From NCBI GenBank assembly GCA_019721035.1, contig JAHEAA010000004.1, positions 1-64,000 on the forward strand: DNA of 64,000 nt. Reading direction: 5' to 3'. The first letter of the stretch is position 1. Each line of letters begins with the position of its first letter. This document shows positions 25,638-35,179 of the stretch, one piece after another. The DNA comes from Candidatus Sysuiplasma acidicola. Lineage in GTDB: Archaea; Thermoplasmatota; Thermoplasmata; Sysuiplasmatales; Sysuiplasmataceae. A program made the position numbers and the translations under genes. The notes below the pieces were generated by a model. The model made no database searches and had not been told where the DNA came from. It saw only the letters and a program-made list of their open reading frames with translations.

Positions 25638-26357
25638 ATGATGGTGAAAATGGCCGATGTGGATAATTTCGACAGACTCAGGCGCGATATCGTCTGCTGC
25701 AGGAAGTGCCGGAGGCTCGTCAGTTTCAGAGAGGCGGTTGCCGCCAAGAGAACACGCAGATACAGCGACTGGGATTACTGGGCGAAACCTGTCCCCGGAT
25801 TCGGCGATCCACTGGCAGAGCTTGTGATCATAGGTCTAGCGCCCGCAGCCCACGGAGGAAACAGGACAGGCAGAGTATTTACCGGCGATCTATCAGCCAA
25901 GTTTCTTGTTTCATGCCTTCATGAAGCAGGTTTCACCAACCAGCCGAATTCAGACGCTATTGATGACGGTCTGCAGATGATCAACGCCTACATGCTCGCC
26001 GCTGTCAGATGCGTACCGCCGGATAACGTACCAACGCCATCCGAAGCGTCAAACTGCTATCCCTTCCTTGAAAGGGAACTGAAGCTGCTGTCTCGTGCCA
26101 GGGTGGTTCTGCTTCTGGGCAAGTTTGCATTCGATTCTTATCTCCGATTCATCAAAGGCAGAGCTGTACAGGGCATGGGCCCGATGGTGTTCCGTCACGG
26201 TGCTGTCTACAGCATACCGCATATGCCGGCGATATACGTCTCATACCATCCGAGTCCGCGAAATACAAATACCGGAATATTGACAAGGGAGATGTTCATC
26301 TCGTTGCTTGAAAGGATAAAATCGGACCTTGAACACGCTCCATATAAGGTGATATGA
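25638..26357 (+). CDS. Family-5 uracil-DNA glycosylase (UDGb)
   Basis: A 239-residue Fe-S glycosylase that removes uracil, and in this family often hypoxanthine, from DNA. Motif 1 is GLAPAAHGGNRTGRVFTGD, which is diagnostic for family 5 because the usual catalytic polar residue of other UDGs is Ala here. Motif 2 is SYHPSPRNTNTG. The N-terminal CCRKCRRL and two later Cys (VRCVPP, SNCYPFL) would bind the [4Fe-4S] cluster. ATG ATG at the start leaves a choice of 25638 or 25641. The next gene starts directly after the stop codon, suggesting one transcript. Confidence 0.93.
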   Translation: MMVKMADVDNFDRLRRDIVCCRKCRRLVSFREAVAAKRTRRYSDWDYWAKPVPGFGDPLAELVIIGLAPAAHGGNRTGRVFTGDLSAKFLVSCLHEAGFTNQPNSDAIDDGLQMINAYMLAAVRCVPPDNVPTPSEASNCYPFLERELKLLSRARVVLLLGKFAFDSYLRFIKGRAVQGMGPMVFRHGAVYSIPHMPAIYVSYHPSPRNTNTGILTREMFISLLERIKSDLEHAPYKVI

Positions 26358-27512
26358 GTGACTGATGCAGCAGACACTGGCAGGAAGCTGTCAGATTCCG
26401 TAGTGATAGACAGGGCAGACCTCATGATTGTACGCCTGCCGCTGGTAAGCCCCTTTGAAACGAGTTTCGGTATGACACGTGTTAAGGAGGCGATACTGGC
26501 GAGAATCGAAAGTGACGGGATGGAGTCATACGGTGAATGTGTCGCGGAACCATCTCCCTATTATTCCTATGAATACAACAGGCAGGCATGGGATGTAATG
26601 CACAGCTATCTGCTGCCTTCCCTTAAGGGGGTAGAGCTGCATACCCCGGCAGACTTCATTTCAGTGACAAAGAGAGTGCGCGGTCATAATATGGCAAAGG
26701 CATGCATCGAGATGGCCATATGGGATTTATTTGCCAGACGCGCCGGACGCCCTCTGAGCAAGGTGATCGGCGGCCGCAGGACACGCATAGAATGTGGTAT
26801 CAGCATAGGCATTCAGAAGACGCCGGACGCTCTCCTCGGCGTCATTTCTAACAGCCTGGATGCAGGATACAGGAGAATCAAGATAAAAATCAGGCCCGGA
26901 TGGGACACCAGCGTCCTCGGAAAAGTCAGAAAATCGTTCCCGGATATTCCGCTTCAGGTGGATGCCAATGCCGCCTACACCACTTCAGATTTCACGAAGC
27001 TGGGTAAACTGGATCGCTTCGGACTGCAGATGATTGAGCAGCCACTGGACTACGACGACCTGTACGGGCACTCTCTGCTGCAGCGAAAGCTCTCGACTCC
27101 AATCTGTCTGGACGAGAGCATAAAGGGGCCGGAAAGTGTGCGTCTCATGAGCAAACTCGGATCAGGCAGAATAGTGAACATCAAGGCAGGACGGGTCGGC
27201 GGTCTGTCCGCCTCGCTCGAAGTGCATGACATAGCGATGAAATCAAAGATTCCTGTCTGGATAGGCGGCATGCTGGAGACCGGTATAGGCAGGGCATTCA
27301 ATGTGGCACTGAACACACTGCCGAACGTCAGGTTCCCCGGCGACACCTCTCCGAGTTCGCGCTATTTTACGAGGGATATTATTACGCATCCTTTTGAAAT
27401 GAATGGCAGCGGCCTGATGGAAGTGCCGAAAGGTCACGGAACGGGCGTGGAAGTGGATGCACGCGAGCTCGAGAAAAGAGTGGTGAAGAGAAAATCGATT
27501 GATATGGCCTGA
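26358..27512 (+). CDS. Enolase-superfamily enzyme, OSBS/N-acylamino acid racemase type
   Basis: A 384-residue member of the muconate-lactonizing subgroup. The N-terminal capping domain is followed by a TIM barrel with the K-x-K pair in RRIKIKIRP, metal ligands in QVDANAAY (Asp), QMIEQPLDY (Glu) and CLDESI (Asp), and the second catalytic Lys in VNIKAGRVGG. The late blocks GGMLETGIGRAFN and RFPGDTSPSSRYF match o-succinylbenzoate synthase / N-succinylamino acid racemase proteins. These activities often coexist in one enzyme and cannot be separated by sequence. No menaquinone genes adjoin it. The GTG start abuts the uracil glycosylase stop with no spacer. It is convergent to the sugar ABC operon. 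Confidence 0.85.
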   Translation: MTDAADTGRKLSDSVVIDRADLMIVRLPLVSPFETSFGMTRVKEAILARIESDGMESYGECVAEPSPYYSYEYNRQAWDVMHSYLLPSLKGVELHTPADFISVTKRVRGHNMAKACIEMAIWDLFARRAGRPLSKVIGGRRTRIECGISIGIQKTPDALLGVISNSLDAGYRRIKIKIRPGWDTSVLGKVRKSFPDIPLQVDANAAYTTSDFTKLGKLDRFGLQMIEQPLDYDDLYGHSLLQRKLSTPICLDESIKGPESVRLMSKLGSGRIVNIKAGRVGGLSASLEVHDIAMKSKIPVWIGGMLETGIGRAFNVALNTLPNVRFPGDTSPSSRYFTRDIITHPFEMNGSGLMEVPKGHGTGVEVDARELEKRVVKRKSIDMA

Positions 27513-28547
27513 TCACTCTGCCTGGCCGAATTTGATCGCGCTTCCGGTTGCGCGCTCGAAAAGATATATGTTTTCCTGCCTGATGTACAGTTTCAGATTG
27601 TCTACGATTGCGTCGCGCTCATTGATGCTTGTGAGGAATATAAAATCATCATCTGCCACCGTAGTGTGTACAAGCAGTTCGTTTCCCAGAAGATCGGTCC
27701 CTATGTGCTTTGCCTCAATGATCGCACCGCCGCCCGCAGGCGAAAGACTAACAGCCCTTGGTCTTACGCCCACAAGCACATCGTCCTTTATGCCCAGCTG
27801 CTTCCTTACATAGGGTGTGTCGAGTATGTTCATTGGCGGCGAGCCTGTGAAGGTTGCCACAAAAGAGTCCACCGGTTTATGGAAGATGTCGAAGGGTGTT
27901 CCGCACTGTTTGACTACGCCTTCGTTGAGTATTGCTATTCTGTCCCCCATCGTCATGGCCTCGACCTGATCGTGCGTCACGTAAATCACGGTGATGCCCG
28001 TCTCCCTCTGTATGCGCTTTATCTCAAAACGCATGGTTGTTCTGAGTTTTGCGTCCAGATTCGACAGCGGTTCATCCATCAAAAGCACATTCGGTGATCT
28101 GACTAGCGCCCTTCCAATGGCTACTCTCTGCCTCTGCCCCCCGGACAGTTCCTTCGGCTTTTTTTTGAGAAAGTCTCCTATCCTCAGCAGTTGAGTAATG
28201 GCGGCTACCCGTTTCTTTATCTCGTCGGCACGCATCTTCGCCATTTTCAGTGGGAATGAAATATTCCCTTCGACGGTCATGTGCGGATACAATGCATAAT
28301 CCTGGAATACCATGGCTATGTTCCGCTCACGCGGCGAAAGCTCGGAAACATCTCTGTCGCCAATGATCAGACGGCCACCGCTCTGTTCAGACAGTCCCGC
28401 TATGATCCTGAGCAGCGTCGTTTTGCCGCAGCCTGACGGACCGAGCAATATGAAAAATTCACCGTCTTTGATTTCCAGATTTATGTTTTTCAGAACTTCT
28501 GTCGTTCCGAATGTTTTTACGATGTTGTCTATGGTGACTTTTGCCAA
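27513..28547 (-). CDS. ABC transporter ATPase, MalK/UgpC type
   Basis: ATPase subunit of a carbohydrate importer, 344 residues. Walker A is GPSGCGKTT at about 36-44, the ABC signature is LSGGQRQRVAIGRAL and Walker B is VLLMDEPLSNLD. The last 100 residues form the TOBE domain typical of MalK-type subunits (VGVRPRAVSLS). It is the last gene of a four-gene operon with binding protein and two permeases, 10 bases after the MalG-like gene. It works at the inner face of the membrane. The sugar is not predictable from this subunit. Confidence 0.94.
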   Translation of the reverse strand: MAKVTIDNIVKTFGTTEVLKNINLEIKDGEFFILLGPSGCGKTTLLRIIAGLSEQSGGRLIIGDRDVSELSPRERNIAMVFQDYALYPHMTVEGNISFPLKMAKMRADEIKKRVAAITQLLRIGDFLKKKPKELSGGQRQRVAIGRALVRSPNVLLMDEPLSNLDAKLRTTMRFEIKRIQRETGITVIYVTHDQVEAMTMGDRIAILNEGVVKQCGTPFDIFHKPVDSFVATFTGSPPMNILDTPYVRKQLGIKDDVLVGVRPRAVSLSPAGGGAIIEAKHIGTDLLGNELLVHTTVADDDFIFLTSINERDAIVDNLKLYIRQENIYLFERATGSAIKFGQAE

Positions 28548-28557
28548 CTTATCACAC

Positions 28558-29406
28558 TCACTTCAGCGCTCCGGCCATGACGTCGCTTCTCAGATATTTC
28601 TGCAGGAAAAAAGTCATTGCAATGACCGGCAGAATCAGTATAATTGAATAGGCGTCTGCAGCGGGTATGCCTCCCGCTCCTCTCGTTATATAATAAAAAA
28701 TCTTCGGCGGTATTGTCTGGTTGAAGGGCACAAGTATTTCTGCAAATATGAATTCGTCCCATGAAAAGAGCCATGCCAGTATGGCGGCCACGGAAACGCC
28801 TGTCAGAGCAAGCGGCAGTTCCACCGAAGCGAACGTTCTCCACTTAGGTGCTCCGTCTATCGCAGCAGATTGGGCCAGATTCGGCGGAATCGTCCTGAAC
28901 GTTCCCACCAGTATGTATGTTATCATCGGTATGGCTATGGAACTCTGTGCCAGCGCAAGGCCAAGGGCAGTATTCATCAGCCCGAGTCTTATGAAGAGCG
29001 CGGCAATCGGAACCGCAATCTGTATCTCGGGAACCATTTCAGTAACGAAGAGGAACATTATCATTGCATACCTTATTCTTGCAGGCAGTTTGGAAATAGA
29101 ATATGCCGCAGGTACGCCGACCGCCAGACAGATAAGGGCAACCATTGTCGCAGTCTCAACGCTCATAGACAGGGGGCCGACTATATTGAGTGTATGAATG
29201 GCAAAGGTCAGATTTGAAAGTGTATAAGTGGTGGGTATGAGCGTGGGTACGCTGACGAATACCTGGCGTTTATCGGCAAACGCAACAAGGAAAATAAGGT
29301 AGACCGGAAAGAGTACAAACCCGGTTATAATCAGCAAAAGCAGATACCACACGCCATCCCGCACTGTCCTTCTCGTGCCGGCCATATGTCTACCCCTCCA
29401 TGCCAA
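28558..29406 (-). CDS. ABC sugar permease, MalG type
   Basis: Inner membrane subunit with about six transmembrane helices in 282 residues. The EAA loop that docks to the ATPase reads SAAIDGAPKWRTFASVELPLA. Its start overlaps the end of the MalF-like gene by 17 bases, showing tight coupling within the importer operon. The short C-terminus ends with LRSDVMAGALK, in which the V-x-G-A-x-K ending is characteristic of MalG-type permeases. Confidence 0.93.
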   Translation of the reverse strand: MAWRGRHMAGTRRTVRDGVWYLLLLIITGFVLFPVYLIFLVAFADKRQVFVSVPTLIPTTYTLSNLTFAIHTLNIVGPLSMSVETATMVALICLAVGVPAAYSISKLPARIRYAMIMFLFVTEMVPEIQIAVPIAALFIRLGLMNTALGLALAQSSIAIPMITYILVGTFRTIPPNLAQSAAIDGAPKWRTFASVELPLALTGVSVAAILAWLFSWDEFIFAEILVPFNQTIPPKIFYYITRGAGGIPAADAYSIILILPVIAMTFFLQKYLRSDVMAGALK

Positions 29407-30262
29407 GTCTTCTGGAAACGAAGATGTACAAAGTGACGAGCAATACCACTATGCCAAGCAATATTGTGGCAACGGCGGCAGCCTGATTTGCAGAACCCAG
29501 ACTGAACGACTCGTAAATCTGGAATGACAGTGTTCCAAGGAATGCAGGCGTATATCCCGTAAGCACGAGCGGCAGAGACAGTATATTGACTTCCTGTATC
29601 AGTCTGATTGTTACGGCTATCATGATGAACGGATACAGGCCCGGAAGGGTGATGTAGACAAATTGTTTTATGAAACCGGCTCCGTCTATCGCAGCAGACT
29701 CATACTGGCTCTGCGGAATCGACGACAGCCCCCCCAGCAATATGAGCATGATGAGTGGAAAGTTTTTCCAGGAATCCGCAAGAGCTATTGAAATGATTGC
29801 TCTTGGAATCGGTCTTATCCAGTCAATGCTTGTGCTTATCAGGCCCAGGTGAATCAGCATTGAATTCAGATACCACCCTGATGGTGAGAAAATGAATGTG
29901 AAGGCTATACCGCTCACCACCGTGGCCACGCCGAAAGGCACCATTATGACCGTTCTGAAAAAGCCCCTTCCGCGGAAATCCCTGTTGAGGAGCAGCGCTG
30001 TCAATAGGGCGAGCAGGAACTGGATGGTCAGGGCTGTAACAACAATTAACACCGTGTTTATTATCGCGTCAACAACGCCGTACGTGGAAAATACATATCT
30101 GTAATTGGCCAGTCCCACCTTACCTGAGAATTCTGAAAAGCCGAGGAAGATACCGCTGAGGATAGGATAAATCGTAATGACAGAAACCATAGATAAAAGA
30201 GGTAAAAGAAAAAGGATTTCCATCAGATTCCGTTTCAGGAATCTTATGGCTCTGCTTCGCAA
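29390..30262 (-). CDS. ABC sugar permease, MalF type
   Basis: Second transmembrane subunit of the importer, 290 residues with about six helices. The EAA loop is SAAIDGAGFIKQFVYITLPGL. It lies 17 bases after the binding-protein gene and overlaps the MalG-like gene by 17 bases. Together with MalG it forms the translocation path for the sugar delivered by the binding protein. Confidence 0.93.
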   Translation of the reverse strand: MRSRAIRFLKRNLMEILFLLPLLSMVSVITIYPILSGIFLGFSEFSGKVGLANYRYVFSTYGVVDAIINTVLIVVTALTIQFLLALLTALLLNRDFRGRGFFRTVIMVPFGVATVVSGIAFTFIFSPSGWYLNSMLIHLGLISTSIDWIRPIPRAIISIALADSWKNFPLIMLILLGGLSSIPQSQYESAAIDGAGFIKQFVYITLPGLYPFIMIAVTIRLIQEVNILSLPLVLTGYTPAFLGTLSFQIYESFSLGSANQAAAVATILLGIVVLLVTLYIFVSRRLGMEG

Positions 30263-30279
30263 AACAGCATCATCTCACT

Positions 30280-31707
30280 TCATGTGGGACCTGTGTAGTT
30301 GCCCGACGGATAGTACGCTCCGCTCTGGTATGGGGAGACATCGCTGGAATAGTATATCTTGAGGTAATTCAGCATGCTGGAGTGTGCCTGGCCAAGTGCC
30401 TTGGTCACATTGCCGTTGCTGCCGATTATTACTCCCCACGCCACGTCAAACACAGAGTTCCACTGTGTCATCCATGGCACCGCAGGCCTGAATATGCCGT
30501 GGGTTTCCTCATAATGGAAATAGTTGAACAGATAGCTGATGCTGGAAGGCAGATTGTTGTATGCAAGCTCATTGACCACGGGCCAGCTCAGGTTCATCAG
30601 AAGATCTCTCTGAATCTGATAGCTGTTCACAAATTTCAGCCAGTCAAGAGAAGCCCACACATTCGGTGAGTTGGCCGGTATGCCCAGAACATCTCCGCCG
30701 ACGACGTATTGTGCGTTGTTGTTTGGACCTGCAAATACCGGTGCCACTCCAAGGTTATATCTGGTTCCGCTGCTGGGTGCGAATGTCGTGTTGTTCATTC
30801 CCAGTCCTCCCAGAAGGCTGGTGACATAGGGCCACTGGTTAATGTATTGATAATTGTCGGACACAAGTCCCTTGTATGAGCCCCAGTAACCTGTCGCATT
30901 GTTCGGTGACATGAGTCCCGCTCTCATCATGTTCTGCAGGTATGTAAGTGCCGCAATGTCTCCGGTGTCATTGAAGACCATCGGATTACCGCCAAACTCG
31001 GCCATCCACTGAAATACCTGTGTCGGTGTGCTCGCGCCGCCGTGTCCCTGCATGTTGAACGGATGAGAATACCCCTTACTGTTGAGAAGCACCATATCAG
31101 TCATCAGATTCGTGGCGTTGGTCGGCTGAACCGTAGCGCCTGCCTTTGTCAAAGCAGACTGGTTGTAATATGCAAGCTGAACGTTTCCCCTGAACGGGAA
31201 GAAGTAGTATGTGCCGTTGAAAAGCCCCTCTTTGTAGTATGCAGGTATGATGGTCCCGCTCGATGTTGTTCCCGTTGTGCCGCCATTCATTGCTTCAAGC
31301 TGGCTGAGATAGGGGTTGAGCGGTGTTACCAGACCCTGGGAAACGAGTGCTCCCATCTCCAGATTGTCTTCCTCGATAATATTGACGCTTACATGGTGGG
31401 CAGATTCCTGGGACAGTAATGAGCTGATAATTGTTGATGCGCTCAATGTCGAATATTTCACGGTTATGTTTGGATATGCCCTCTCAAACATGGGAATAAC
31501 CTTCGTCGACATGTAAGCGCCCTCCGTTCCGGCCAGACTCCAGTTTATTGTAAGTGTGGTTTTAGACGATGAAGTAGGATGTTTGCTGGAAGTGAGATAC
31601 AGTGCTCCCGCAACGGCAGCTACTATGAATATTATTATGACTGCAACTGCAATTGTCTTTCCTGCCATCGCTCCCTTTCTGCTTTTCATGTTCTTTGTCG
31701 AAAACAT
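30280..31707 (-). CDS. ABC sugar-binding protein, membrane-anchored
   Basis: Family 1 extracellular solute-binding protein, 475 residues. The N-terminus is basic (KNMKSRKGAMAGK), followed by one long hydrophobic helix at about 17-40, then a Ser/Thr-rich linker and the two-lobed binding domain (TINWSLAGTEGAYM..., later GHGGASTPTQVFQWMAEFGG). There is no lipobox Cys, so it is probably anchored by its uncleaved N-terminal helix, a common archaeal arrangement. Many Asn-x-Ser/Thr sites suggest N-glycosylation. It is the first gene of the operon. A TATA box (TATAAAT on the plus strand at 31730-31736) lies about 27 bases before the ATG, so the mRNA is leaderless. Confidence 0.92.
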   Translation of the reverse strand: MFSTKNMKSRKGAMAGKTIAVAVIIIFIVAAVAGALYLTSSKHPTSSSKTTLTINWSLAGTEGAYMSTKVIPMFERAYPNITVKYSTLSASTIISSLLSQESAHHVSVNIIEEDNLEMGALVSQGLVTPLNPYLSQLEAMNGGTTGTTSSGTIIPAYYKEGLFNGTYYFFPFRGNVQLAYYNQSALTKAGATVQPTNATNLMTDMVLLNSKGYSHPFNMQGHGGASTPTQVFQWMAEFGGNPMVFNDTGDIAALTYLQNMMRAGLMSPNNATGYWGSYKGLVSDNYQYINQWPYVTSLLGGLGMNNTTFAPSSGTRYNLGVAPVFAGPNNNAQYVVGGDVLGIPANSPNVWASLDWLKFVNSYQIQRDLLMNLSWPVVNELAYNNLPSSISYLFNYFHYEETHGIFRPAVPWMTQWNSVFDVAWGVIIGSNGNVTKALGQAHSSMLNYLKIYYSSDVSPYQSGAYYPSGNYTGPT

Positions 31708-31729
31708 ATTTCCTAAAACGTGCTCATCC

Positions 31730-31736
31730 TATAAAT
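31730..31736 (-). promoter_or_regulatory. TATA box of the sugar ABC operon
   Basis: ATTTATA on the minus strand, centred about 27 bases before the binding-protein ATG. It predicts a leaderless mRNA for the whole transporter operon. Confidence 0.5.
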
Positions 31737-31859
31737 GATTTTTGGGAAATTCGCAAATTCAATTATATATTTATCTATTATTATATAGTTTAGTTATTTT
31801 CGCATTGCCGGCAAACACCAAGTCTCAGACGCTCTATCTCACTCAAACCATGGGCAAAG

Positions 31860-31944
31860 AGCCGGGAAGGAGATTTGAACTCCTGTCTGCAGATGTCGAC
31901 AATTTATACTGCAGTCTGCCACATGGCCGCTCTGTCATCCCGGC
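31860..31944 (-). tRNA. tRNA-Cys (GCA) with 14-nt intron
   Basis: Acceptor stem GCCGGGA/TCCCGGC, T-arm AGGAG-TTCAAAT-CTCCT and discriminator T73, the cysteine identity base. Anticodon stem GCAGA/TCTGC surrounds the loop CTGCAG|A after removal of 14 bases at 31895-31908, giving anticodon GCA. The D-stem has only three clear pairs. No CCA is encoded. The bulge-helix-bulge here is weaker than in the Thr and Ser genes. Confidence 0.88.
31895..31908 (-). other. Intron of tRNA-Cys
   Basis: A 14-base AT-rich insertion between positions 37 and 38. Its existence follows from the perfect anticodon stem around it. The central helix of the splice motif has only two Watson-Crick pairs and one G-U, so the exact cut sites are less certain. 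Confidence 0.7.
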
Positions 31945-32021
31945 AGTAAGTGATTCGATATATTCCATCTTTATAACACTTTTATTGCATCCGCGGCCGT
32001 GCGGAATGGTTCTAAGCCCGA

Positions 32022-32987
32022 TCATCTCGCTGTCACGTGCTTCTTTCTCACCAGTTCTGCCGTCATGCGCTCAGCTTCTGAATAAGGACTTGACTTTCTC
32101 TCCAGCATGCTGCAGAGCATATCATCGAGCTCCTTCATGCCGATGTTGTCAAAAATCTTCCTGGTGATGTCCCTGGAAACGAGCTCCTGCAGCTCTCTCC
32201 TGAGCTGCGCCTTTTTCCTCGATGCGAGATGTTCAGAATCACCGGCGAATGCATGATGTTTCTGTATGCTGTCGAACAGTTCGCTGATGCCCTTTCCTTC
32301 GCGCGCATTGGTCTGCAGAACAGGCGGTTTCCATCCATGCCAGTCTTCTACGAGATCCAGCATGGACCTGATATCGCTCACAGTCCTCATTGCGCCAGTC
32401 AAATCGCATTTGTTGACTACGTAGATGTCTGCAATTTCTAGCAGACCTGCCTTTATTGACTGCACCTCATCTCCGGTGCCCGGCATCGTCACAACAACTA
32501 TCGTGTCTGCCATGCCCATTATGTCTACCTGCGTCTGTCCGGCGCCGACTGTTTCAACTATTATGGTGTCGCATCCCAGCGCATCGAGTATCCTCACCAC
32601 GCTGCCTGCCTGTGACGAAAGGCCTCCGCTGCCGCCCCTGCTTCCCATGCTCCTTATGAATACGCCAGGATCAGCAAAGAGTTCTGTCATCCTGATCCTG
32701 TCACCGAGTATCGCGCCGCCTGTAATGGGGCTCGTGGGGTCAATGGCGACAATGCCCAGCTTCATTCCCTGAGCCCTCATTCTCTTCGCTATCTCGAGCA
32801 CGATGGTGCTCTTCCCTACTCCCGGGGGACCCGTTATGCCAAGCACAGGCACGCCCCTCGCATGTTCGTAGAGGAGCTTCATCGCCTCGCCGCATCCCTC
32901 TTCCTCGTCCTCCACAAGTGAAATGAGTCTTGCGGCGGATTTCCTGTCGCCTTTCATTATGTCATCGGCAAGTTTGCGGAAGTTCAA
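32022..32987 (-). CDS. meaB: Methylmalonyl-CoA mutase chaperone GTPase MeaB
   Basis: A 321-residue G3E-family GTPase that gates cofactor loading and protects methylmalonyl-CoA mutase from inactivation. The P-loop is GPPGVGKST at 53-61, followed by Switch-region blocks (VAIDPTSPITGGAILGDR, IIVETVGAGQ) and the guanine-specificity motif VNKCDL. The length is normal for MeaB/ArgK. It lies 14 bases after the B12-binding small subunit gene and completes a three-gene mutase operon. Older annotations call this family ArgK, a transport kinase, which is misleading. Confidence 0.95.
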   Translation of the reverse strand: MNFRKLADDIMKGDRKSAARLISLVEDEEEGCGEAMKLLYEHARGVPVLGITGPPGVGKSTIVLEIAKRMRAQGMKLGIVAIDPTSPITGGAILGDRIRMTELFADPGVFIRSMGSRGGSGGLSSQAGSVVRILDALGCDTIIVETVGAGQTQVDIMGMADTIVVVTMPGTGDEVQSIKAGLLEIADIYVVNKCDLTGAMRTVSDIRSMLDLVEDWHGWKPPVLQTNAREGKGISELFDSIQKHHAFAGDSEHLASRKKAQLRRELQELVSRDITRKIFDNIGMKELDDMLCSMLERKSSPYSEAERMTAELVRKKHVTAR

Positions 32988-33001
32988 AACGGATCACTGC
33001 C

Positions 33002-33406
33002 TCATGTTCTCTGCTTGATGTGTTCCCTGTGAAATTTTACAATTTCCTCTATGGCTGTTCCGGGTCCGAAAACAGCAGCGATGCCGCTCTTCTTGAGCAT
33101 GGGCAAGTCCTCTTTGGGTATGATGCCTCCGGCCGTCACAAGGACGTCCATCCCGTTCTCTTTTATTAGTTCCATGACTCTTGGAAAGAGGACATCGTGC
33201 GCTCCCGAAAGACAGCTCAGTCCTATGGCATCCACATCCTCCTGCAGCGCCGCCTGCACGATCTGCTCGGGCGTCTGGTGCAGGCCCGTGTATATTACCT
33301 CCATGCCCGCGTCCCTCAGTGCCCGTGCAACCACTTTGGCTCCCCTGTCGTGACCGTCGAGGCCGGGCTTTGCAATCATAACGCGAATCTTCCTCGGCAT
33401 CTGCAT
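33002..33406 (-). CDS. mcmA2: Methylmalonyl-CoA mutase, B12-binding small subunit
   Basis: A 134-residue adenosylcobalamin-binding subunit. The signature D-x-H-x-x-G is DGHDRG at residues 17-22, where His19 replaces the dimethylbenzimidazole ligand of cobalt, and the downstream [10 protein letters not shown] and [10 protein letters not shown] blocks complete the B12 site. In bacteria and animals this domain is fused to the large subunit; the split form is typical of archaea. It lies 3 bases after the large subunit gene and 14 before meaB. Confidence 0.96.
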   Translation of the reverse strand: MQMPRKIRVMIAKPGLDGHDRGAKVVARALRDAGMEVIYTGLHQTPEQIVQAALQEDVDAIGLSCLSGAHDVLFPRVMELIKENGMDVLVTAGGIIPKEDLPMLKKSGIAAVFGPGTAIEEIVKFHREHIKQRT

Positions 33407-33409
33407 ACC

Positions 33410-35104
33410 TCAGATAATGTGCTGCTCCCTGTATTCGCCGAAAACTTCGCGCAGTACTCCTGTGACCTCACCCAGCGTCGCCTTAGCCTTTACGGCAGCT
33501 AAGATCGCCGGCATTGTGTTGGCGCTTCCTTCCGCTGTCTTTCTGAGCGTGTCCATTGCTTCCTGGAATCTGCGCTTGTTCCGTCCGTTTCTGAGTCTTT
33601 TCAACCGCTCGATTTGCTTGTCGCGACCCTTCGGATCCAGCTTCAGAATCGGAACATTGAGCGGCTCGTCAACTGTATACTCATTGACGCCTACGATGAT
33701 TCTCTCTTTTTTCTCCAGCTCCCTCTGATACCTGTACGACGACTCTGTGATGGCCTTCTGAAAATAACCCATCTCTATTGCCTGTATGACCCCACCGTAT
33801 TCTTCAATATCGTCAAATATTGCGTACGCTTCCTCCTCCATCCTGTCCGTCAGCCACTCGACATAGTAGGAGCCGCCGAGCGGGTCTGCCACGCGCGGAA
33901 TCCCGCTCTCATATGCTATTATCTGCTGTGTTCTCAGAGCTATTCTGACTGCCTTCTCGGTTGGTAGTGCAAGGGCTTCGTCAAGTGAATTCGTGTGCAG
34001 CGACTGTGTCCCTCCGAATACGGCGGCCATGGCCTGAAGCGCCACCCTGACGATGTTGTTTTCAGGCTGCTCGGCCGTAAGAGAACAGCCAGCAGTCTGC
34101 GTGTGGAAACGGAGTTTCATCGCACGCTCATTTTTCAGGCCGAATCTCTCCTTCATCTCACGTGCCCAAATCCTCCTCGCTGCCCTGTATTTCGCTATCT
34201 CCTCGAAGAAGTCGTTGTGCGCGTTGAAGAAGAACGAAAGTCTCGGAACGAACATGTTCGGGTCCAGTCCCCTCTCTATCCCCTGTCTCACATACTCGAA
34301 GCCATCGGCGAGCGTGAAAGCAAGTTCCTGGACGGCTGTCGAGCCCGCTTCCCTGATGTGGTAGCCGCTTATGCTTATTGTGTTCCAGAGCGGAACTTCC
34401 TTCATGCCATATTCAAACGTGTCAAGCACGAGCCTCATTGACGGCTCAGGCGGAAAGATGAAGCTCTTCTGGGCTATGTATTCCTTCAGCACGTCGTTCT
34501 GTATGGTGCCCCTAAGCACACTCTTCGGCACATTCTGCGCTTCGCCAGTGGCTATGTACATGGCCCACAGCACGGATGCGGGGCCGTTAATCGTCATGGA
34601 GGTGCTGACCTTATCGAGCGGTATCCCGCTGAAGAGCGCCTGCATGTCCTCGAGCGAAGAGACTGCGACGCCGCACTTCCCGAATTCCCCCTCGGAATGC
34701 GGATCGTCGGTATCGTAACCGTAAAGCGTCGGATAATCGAATGCCACGCTGAGTCCAGTTTCGCCGTGCGAAAGGAGGTATTTGAACCGTCTGTTTGTCT
34801 CTGCTGCGCTGCCGAAACCGGCGAACTGTCTCATGGTCCATAACTTGCCGGTGTACATGTTCTCGTGAATACCCCTTGTGTAGGGATAATGCCCGGGATT
34901 GCCGAGTTTCGCATCATAATCAAAATCCTCCTGCGGTGTGTACAGAGGCTCTATTTCCATCCAGGAAAGATTGTAGAATTTGTCCCTTCGCTGCTTTCCG
35001 GCTCTTATCTCCTCATCGAATTTCCGTTTCCATTCTCTGAATGTTTCCTGCAATACATTCCTGTCTGCAGGGTCGGATTCCTTTTCCCTGAGGGAAAGCG
35101 CCAT
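33410..35104 (-). CDS. mcmA1: Methylmalonyl-CoA mutase, large catalytic subunit
   Basis: Catalytic TIM-barrel subunit, 564 residues, that isomerises methylmalonyl-CoA to succinyl-CoA using adenosylcobalamin. Conserved blocks are [20 protein letters not shown] (substrate site with the Tyr-Thr-Arg triad), [19 protein letters not shown], and [18 protein letters not shown]. The C-terminal B12 domain is absent and supplied by the next gene. It heads the mutase operon and sits 75 bases from pyrK. Methylmalonyl-CoA epimerase is not in this window. Product succinyl-CoA would feed the sucCD enzyme at about 46-48 kb. Confidence 0.96.
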   Translation of the reverse strand: MALSLREKESDPADRNVLQETFREWKRKFDEEIRAGKQRRDKFYNLSWMEIEPLYTPQEDFDYDAKLGNPGHYPYTRGIHENMYTGKLWTMRQFAGFGSAAETNRRFKYLLSHGETGLSVAFDYPTLYGYDTDDPHSEGEFGKCGVAVSSLEDMQALFSGIPLDKVSTSMTINGPASVLWAMYIATGEAQNVPKSVLRGTIQNDVLKEYIAQKSFIFPPEPSMRLVLDTFEYGMKEVPLWNTISISGYHIREAGSTAVQELAFTLADGFEYVRQGIERGLDPNMFVPRLSFFFNAHNDFFEEIAKYRAARRIWAREMKERFGLKNERAMKLRFHTQTAGCSLTAEQPENNIVRVALQAMAAVFGGTQSLHTNSLDEALALPTEKAVRIALRTQQIIAYESGIPRVADPLGGSYYVEWLTDRMEEEAYAIFDDIEEYGGVIQAIEMGYFQKAITESSYRYQRELEKKERIIVGVNEYTVDEPLNVPILKLDPKGRDKQIERLKRLRNGRNKRRFQEAMDTLRKTAEGSANTMPAILAAVKAKATLGEVTGVLREVFGEYREQHII

Positions 35105-35179
35105 GCTCTTTCAATGTATGACAATGGATAAATTCTTTGCCCACTGCAGCCGTTCATCATACACTGCTTCGGCCCGCGG

